The position numbers and the translations under genes were made by a program. From contig JACDOX010000161.1 of NCBI GenBank assembly GCA_014549065.1, forward strand, positions 1,322,198-1,386,197: DNA of 64,000 bases, given 5' to 3'. Of the stretch, positions 57,646-64,000 are shown in pieces. This DNA is from Cardinalis cardinalis (lineage: Eukaryota > Chordata > Aves > Passeriformes > Cardinalidae). The notes below the pieces were generated by a model. That model ran no database searches. It saw nothing but the letters and a program-made list of their open reading frames with translations, and had not been told where the DNA came from. Position 1 is the stretch's first letter. Every line of letters starts with the position of its first letter.

Positions 57646-58839
57646 ATGACTAGAAACTTCTTTTTTTCTTTCTTTTTTTTCTTTCTTTTTTCTTCAGTTA
57701 ATCCTCTTTCAGTAGGAACATAAGCATGAGTAAGAATAATTTAGGATAAGAGGGTAATTTGGGGGAAAGGTATAAGGATAAGCAAGGCTTGTTTGGCTAC
57801 ACAGCTGCTAGGTGCAGAATGACAGATGTGAATGAGAATGATGAAGTCATCTGGACACTCTGTGTCCTTGTCATCTACATTCCCTGACTGTTTCTTCTTT
57901 ATTATTTTCTAATTGCATTGTATTTTGGAATTATATTGCATTCCCAGCACTTTCTTCTCCATTTTATGTGAGTTGACACCATACCAAGCAGAGTCCCAGT
58001 TGTAGCTAAGGTGTGAATTATTGCAGCTATTATTACTGGATAATTGGAACTGTTGTAATATTCTGAGAGACACTGATCAAATCTCCAAATTTCAGGCGCA
58101 CATTTTTTTATGCTCTCCTTCTAGTCTGTTACAAGCTAAGAATTGAGCACTAATCAAATACACTGGTCTTCCTGTTGCTTCTGAGGGTTGATACCTATTT
58201 TCAGACATCTTTCCATTAATCTGTTTCTTGCAAGTAGTTGCAGACTGTGGCATACAAGCCAATATGATAAAATACTGTACTTGTGATTTCTAATTCATTC
58301 TTTTTTGGTGTCTAAGGTGAATAAGAATTTATTCATTTTTCTGTTTTAAGCAAGCAAGGTAATGTCTCAGAGCAAGAATAAACTGGTATGTTTCACAAAT
58401 AGACCATCTCAGTACAGGGAAGGAAAGATCCAAGGAAAGATGCCTCAGATTATGTCTCAGTCATTAGCAAAGTGAAATAGTCACTAACTTATCTCTTGAC
58501 ATGCATGATATATATCCTTCTCTTACAAAATAAAATTGCAGGTTGAGAAAGACAGGAATGGGAGAAACTGGTGAGATTTTATCCGTTCCATTCATTGTTT
58601 AGGTAGATTACATACAGTTATCCCTGAAGTAATCCTGCTGATACCCCAGCTCTAAGACTATTTGCATGTTTCCCTCGTCAACATAGAAAGGATTTGTCTT
58701 AGCTTACTTCTTTGTTTTAAGGCAATCTAGTCCTTCCTAGTGGCAGAATTATAATATTCTTATTGAAGTCTTGTTCCTTGTACTTTCATAGATAAATGAC
58801 AGCTGTAGCTTCTGTGTTTAGTAACCAGGTGGATTTCAC
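57646..58839. other. no gene seen
   Basis: A T/C-rich tract (57659-57694) followed by AT-rich unique sequence. No coding-like region. Confidence 0.5.
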
Positions 58840-59440
58840 GTGTGGTCAAGAAAGCCATCGTGGCTTGAAACAGCAACAGTGTGGCCAGCAGGACCAGGGC
58901 AGGGATTGTCCCCCCATACTTGGAACTGATGAGGCCACCACAACTCAAATTCTGTGTTCAGTTTTGAGCCCCTCAATACAAGAACACTGAGGTCCTGGAG
59001 CATGTCCAGAGAAGGGCAGTGGAGCTTGAGGAAGGATCTAGAGTACAAGTCCTTTGAAGAGCAGCTGAGGGAGGTGGGGATGTTCAGCCTGGAGGAAAGG
59101 AGGCTCAGGGGAGCCTTACCACTGTCTGTGACTGCCTGAAAGGAGACAATGCAAGATGGCCGCATCTTCTCCCAGGAAACAAGTGACTGGACAAGGGGAA
59201 ACTGCCTCAAGTTTCCTGGAGAGGTTCAGGTTTGATATTAGGAAACATTTTTTGAATCGGTTAAGCATTGGAATTGGCTGCCCAGGGAACTGGTAGAGTC
59301 ACTATCCCTGGAAATGTTCAAACAATGAGCAGACTTGGCATTTTGTGCTATGGTTTAGTGGCCATGGTGGTGTTCAGTCAAAGGTCAGACTTGATTTTGG
59401 AGATATTTTCCAGTATTAATGATTCTACAATTCTGTGGTG
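58840..59440 (+). mobile_element. CR1 LINE 3' fragment
   Basis: About 600 bp of CR1 C-terminal and 3' sequence on the + strand: GGACCAGGGCAGGGATTGTC (58892), TTCTGTGTTCAGTTTTGAGC, GTCCAGAGAAGGGCAGTGGA and an end with CTACAATTCTGTGGTG. It is of the same type as the copies at 4285-5060 and 10789-11550. The frame is interrupted (for example a TGA after EHRGLKQ-like residues). Confidence 0.93.
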
Positions 59441-60769
59441 ATTTATCATCGTTTTTCAGAGCCTAAACCTGAGATGTTTAAAATATATGTCTCCAAATAA
59501 CTTTCAGTGTGTCAACAGTATTTTTCACTAGGAGTCTCAAATCTCAGAGCAGTATTTTGTATCTTAGTCAAGAGAAGAGTATCACGCAGTAGAAGTAGGA
59601 GCTGCAGAGAGTATATGTCCAAAACTTGGTATAATAATGCCAGACAATGTGATACCTTTTTTTATTTAAACATCTACTTAATATATACATATTAGTAATT
59701 TTTTCTAGCATAAGCTTAGTTTTGTTGTGTGCTACTATCAAAACACTTTCTGTTAAAATAATTTAAAATTTTAATTGTACTGTAATGCAATACTTCCAGC
59801 AAAAATACAGAATTTCATCTAATTCAAAGGTGTTGTACACACAGGGTGCCATCACATAGTTATCTGCTTACTGTAATATGTATACTAGGAACTTAGGTTA
59901 AATATTGTGGGGATTAGGATTATATATCAGTATCAATGCTGTCTGCGTAAATCAATGTCAAGTATGTGTGAGCCTGTAACGCTGTTTCCAATGTTTTGAA
60001 CTGCTTCAGCTTCTCAAAAACTGGAATATTAAGATTTATGCATCCTAAGTAAAACAACCAAAACTTTACCTATTTGGAATCTGATAATTTTGTGATGTAT
60101 GGATTTTGAAGCAAACTTTGCTGTAGTTCAGAATAAGGGAAAAGATGTCTCTCTTAATTTTCTTTTCCTGTAGATACACAATCTTGCATTAGAACTGTTG
60201 TTCTCTAATAGGATGTAGCAAGACAGGATCATTCTGTTGAACCTTTTATTCTGTACATTTTCCAAAATTTAAAGATATTTTAATATTGGACCACTTTTAG
60301 TTTCTAGACTGCTCTAAATAGCCCATTAAGAGCTTTCATCAGTTTTTATCCTAAGCCTTCTTTCCTGTCCCGTGACTGTAAATTCTACTTTGGCAAATGA
60401 TATTGGTGATAGCCTGAATATGATGTGGTAGGCTGTTATTGGGTGAAACCTATGTCTCTCCCTCTACATTGTCTTTTTTATTTTCTCTTCTTTTTTTTTT
60501 CCTTTTTTTTCTTGACTTCCCGTGTCTTCTTTCATAGGGGAACTGTGGGTTGTCACCTGTCTCACCATCTGTTTAACTACTGCTAAGGTGATAGGTGAGG
60601 GAAAAAATTGTCAATACAGCCATTAGGGCAATAATTCTGGCCTGAATTTTTTCCTTCTTCTTGTACCTAGTGAGGAAATGGCTAACTCTGAAGCATTTGA
60701 AAGTCGCCAGTGTATTAATAATACCATAACTTTTAAGTGTTAGGTTAAATGGGCTAGGGCAGATCTGAC
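59441..60769. other. no gene seen
   Basis: AT-rich unique sequence with a T/C tract (about 60470-60510). Confidence 0.5.
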
Positions 60770-60985
60770 TCTTTTCAGTGGTGCCCAGTGTAGGTACAAG
60801 AGGTGGTCCTCTCTCAACCTGAACCAAGGCTTTTTCTGTGAGGCTGACCAAGGATGGGCATGAGCTGTCCATAGAGGCTGTGGAGTTCCTATTCTTGACT
60901 GTATTCAAAAGTCACCTGGACATGGTCCTGGGTAGAAGGTAGGTAGGGTAGCACTGCTTGAGCATGTCCCCAGTCTCTGGGACTG
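60770..60985 (+). mobile_element. CR1 LINE 3' fragment, old
   Basis: CTTTTCAGTGGTGCCCAGTG, then TGGAGTTCCTATTCTTGAC, CACCTGGACATGGTCCTGG and TAGCACTGCTTGAGCATG match the CR1 3' end. Several gaps show age. Confidence 0.75.
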
Positions 60986-63900
60986 TTGTGTCATTTGGTG
61001 AAAGTCCAATAGTAAGAATCACAAACAGAAAATTTGTGACACAGAGGTGACACGTGGAGAACCTAAGCTATTTCTTCAATACTGCTCATTCTGTTAATAA
61101 AGTAGATTTTTCCAGCTGAAATGTTTTTACTTTTTAATTTTATGTTTTGATCTACTGAGTGGTCAAAATAAATATAGTCTCCATTTTGACATTACTTTTT
61201 CTCCCTTTATATCATTATTATTAGGTACACACTCAATCTTTTGATGGAAGGACTGCTGCACAGTATCATACTAGAAGAAAGAAACCCACCCAAACACCCA
61301 TAACTCACTTCTTAAATAACCTAGAGATCTCCTTTCTCCATAACTGGATAAGTTATGTAGAAGCAAAAAAAGCTGTTTTGTTCAGGTGGTTCTCCTGGTT
61401 TCATGTTCTTCCTCAGAAAGTAATCAAAATGCATTTTGTTGTCAATAATTTTGAAAGGTGTGAAGAAGTAGCATTATACATGTTAGACTTCATAATTAAT
61501 TTTGCTGTTATCATTAGTGCCCTAGAATAAGATCTTGGCTCAAGCTAGAAATTTAATTTGATTTTGTAACTATTATTCTGCGCAGAGATATTTTTGGGAG
61601 ATTGTGAACATGCTCATTCCAGCTCATGACAATTATGCTACTATAATAAAGACAGACACCTCAGTATCTGAAAAGTACCTGAGTACTATTAAAGATGGAT
61701 AATGCTTGATTAAGTGTGAATTAAAAGCCATAATATACTAGACTTAGCAGTGTAAATAGCAACTTAGAAAGCACACTAAACTTGTAGAAATGTTCTGTAG
61801 TAAAATTCTTTATCAAAACTTGTTTCTGGTTAAACACTACAAAATACCATCCCAACAAGGAAGTTCCTGTGAACTTCATCTTAGATTGTTTCCTGAAGAC
61901 ATTGTTACTTCTGAAAAAAACAAACTGTAAGGTTGGATAGCTAATGTCCCTCCATTGCTGCCATTCAGTCATGTTTGCTGTCCCAGCACATGGCTGTCAT
62001 CTCAACAAGGCAATAGTCCTGCAAGTGCACAGAGGTCTCTATTCTCATGTTTATTCACCATGCTGAGTGTGGGGCAATTCTATACGCCTTCACATATGAG
62101 CTCTTCAGACAGTCACTTCAGCATGCTGATTTCTGAAGGAAGATCTGTGTGGCTTCCTCATAAACATGCCTTGTAGTTACTTCCTTGCTTATATGCACAT
62201 GCTGGAGGTGACCCTGCTTAAGCCTCATTATTTGACTATGTGTTGCCTTTCATTCATGTCACCCCAGGCCTTTGCTTGTCGAACTTGTCCACCACTCCTT
62301 CAGTGGGCTGCTGGAAAGTAATTTCTTCTCCATACCTCTCCTTGCTTCAGTCCCTTCCTACCAGGTCAGCTGTCATGCTGGCAGAAATATCTCTGCCCCA
62401 ATTAATGAGGCGCATCCCAGCTCTCCCAGGTTGTTAACCTCAGAGATGGCTCTATGGTCATAAAAACCAAAGTCCTGTTGCTAATGCTGGTTCTATAATC
62501 AAGTGTTGACATGCTATATCAGTGCCCTCTTCCTCACACCCTTTCACCCAGGATGAAGGAAGTCCACCCTTGGACTTTTCTACTCACAGACTCTCTAGTG
62601 GACAAACTAATGCTTTAGAATAGCATAAATGTAATTGTTTGATGGTTTGCTGGTCTTCTCACAACAAAAATTTTGAGAAGCTTTAGCCTGTAAGTGAATG
62701 TAATCTTGGTGCTGGTGTGTACTAATGGGTAAGGCTGCTGTGTAATACTGATTAACTTTCCAGCAATTGAAGATACAATTTTGACGGTTTTAAAGGTAAA
62801 ATTAGTAAGTAGATCAAAGTGAGAGTGTCATGAAGTAGTCATTCAATCTAAGCACCCATGTGCTGTGTTCTCCTGGCTATACGGGATTTCATTATGACTG
62901 TTGTTGACTAGTACCATACCATTCTTAGGGACTTAGTAAGCAACTGATCATCAAGACAATGCTTTTTTATATTACGAACTTTCTTTGAAGGGGTTACCAG
63001 GAGTTTCTGCTTGCACAGGTCCCTTCCCATGTGCACCTCTGTATCTCACCCTTCTGTTTGTTACTCTTTTACAGGGTTTTACTACTCAGAGGTAGTTCTG
63101 TAAGTCCAGAGAGGCAGCTTCTAAACTTCATTCTGTGCCATTCAGTTAACTGTTACTCCTCCATAAATCTGTGACAAGCTGAAAAAAGAGTAAGGAAATC
63201 TTGCAGTGTTTAGCAACTAGTACTAATACCAGGCAGAGTCCAGCTGCCTACTTTGGTATTCACAAGAACCTTGGGAGAAGACGAAGAGTCAAATAGTGCT
63301 TAGTAAGACACTGGGATTCTAACATGAAATTACATTAGTATCTAGAAACTATTGTAAGATTCTGTTCTTCCTCTGTGAATAGGTTGTGTAGTCTGTCTTC
63401 TACTCTGGGGTAACACAACACAGTTATAAAGTCAATTATTAATAAAATTTTTGTTTATACAAAAATTGAAGAGGAATGCTTATGTGAAACTATTACTGAA
63501 AACTGTTTCCATTTATACTCTTGTTGAGGAGCCAAGCATTCCGTATTAATTGTTGAAACAATGTTTTGAGTTTTCCTTTGTAGTGAAACACATTATGTTG
63601 CTGGAAATTCTTAATTAGTGTATTGGCTATTCATCATTATAAATAGATAAGATTTTAAGATCAGCCTTTCATTCTGACTATTAAAAGCCTACCATTACTG
63701 CATGTGATTACAAGATCTAGTTCAGTTTATCTTCTGTGATGTTTTGTTTAGGCTTCTAGAGGAGAAAAAAAAAATTTCCTGCTGCACTTGAAAGTAAATT
63801 ACAGGCTTTCATTTTCTGCATTGAATTAAAGCCTGCTACATTATTTGATCTAGACAATAAAGCATATGTAGCTGAACAAAACTTTGCAAACTCTGGTTGC

Positions 63901-64000
63901 TTAAAAAAGTAAACTAGTTCAGTGTGAAGTAGTCCAAGAACAAAATAAACTGTAATCTGACATATTTTAACAATCCCTTTTGATAAGTATTACAACAAGT
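60986..64000. other. no gene recognised
   Basis: AT-rich sequence to the right edge. Open frames of 60-85 codons (for example 61955-62176 and 62240-62437, +) show no domain. No repeat recognised; if the promoter at 18 kb is read correctly, this is still intron. Confidence 0.45.

Noticed and set aside
1..64000. CRISPR arrays, operons, tRNA or rRNA genes
   Set aside because: None seen on reading both strands; the window is vertebrate nuclear DNA. A tRNA scan was not run and could find a decayed copy.

Overview
The window is nuclear DNA from a bird. It holds many CR1 LINE copies on both strands at different stages of decay, solo LTRs with TG...CA ends and 6-bp target duplications, and an LTR resembling a family common in bird genomes. 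No bacterial-style gene organisation, CRISPR array or operon is present. A songbird is plausible because of the TOPORS-like RING gene, but that is inference. Single N bases mark a draft assembly.

Layout. The first 88 bases may be the 3' end of a coding exon. Positions 1.1-18.1 kb are mostly a graveyard of mobile elements. There is a long + strand CR1 (about 1095-5084) interrupted by a solo LTR (2012-2672), a second degraded CR1 (about 6410-7905), a solo LTR on the minus strand (8465-8830), a minus-strand CR1 (about 10789-12605), a CR1 tail interrupted by another solo LTR (14108-14487), and two short CR1 tails next to a CpG island.

The CpG island (about 18170-19300) looks like a housekeeping-type promoter with ETS, YY1-like and GC-box motifs. 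It appears to drive a first exon on the + strand ending at a good splice donor (18992/18993). I could not identify the gene. If the call is right, much or all of the rest of the window is its AT-rich first intron. That stretch has only old repeats, a few candidate exons without support beyond splice-like signals, and several small hairpins and tandem duplications.

Inside the presumed intron, on the opposite strand, lies the clearest protein-coding gene: an apparently intronless, GC-rich TOPORS-like RING-finger ORF (48775-49230). Six single N calls fall inside it and three more just upstream.

From 50 to 61 kb there are further repeats: a CR1 fragment with ERVL-like sequence inside it, a 117-bp tandem duplication carrying an N, a degraded ERVL-like element with two related LTRs (about 55470-57645), and two more CR1 tails. 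None of the CR1 or LTR copies looks able to move on its own: where the reverse transcriptase active-site box can be read in the CR1 copies it is altered, and the LTR elements show no coding interior. No undescribed multi-gene system is evident. The best leads are the TOPORS-like locus, the unidentified promoter/exon and the nested, precisely bounded LTR insertions.
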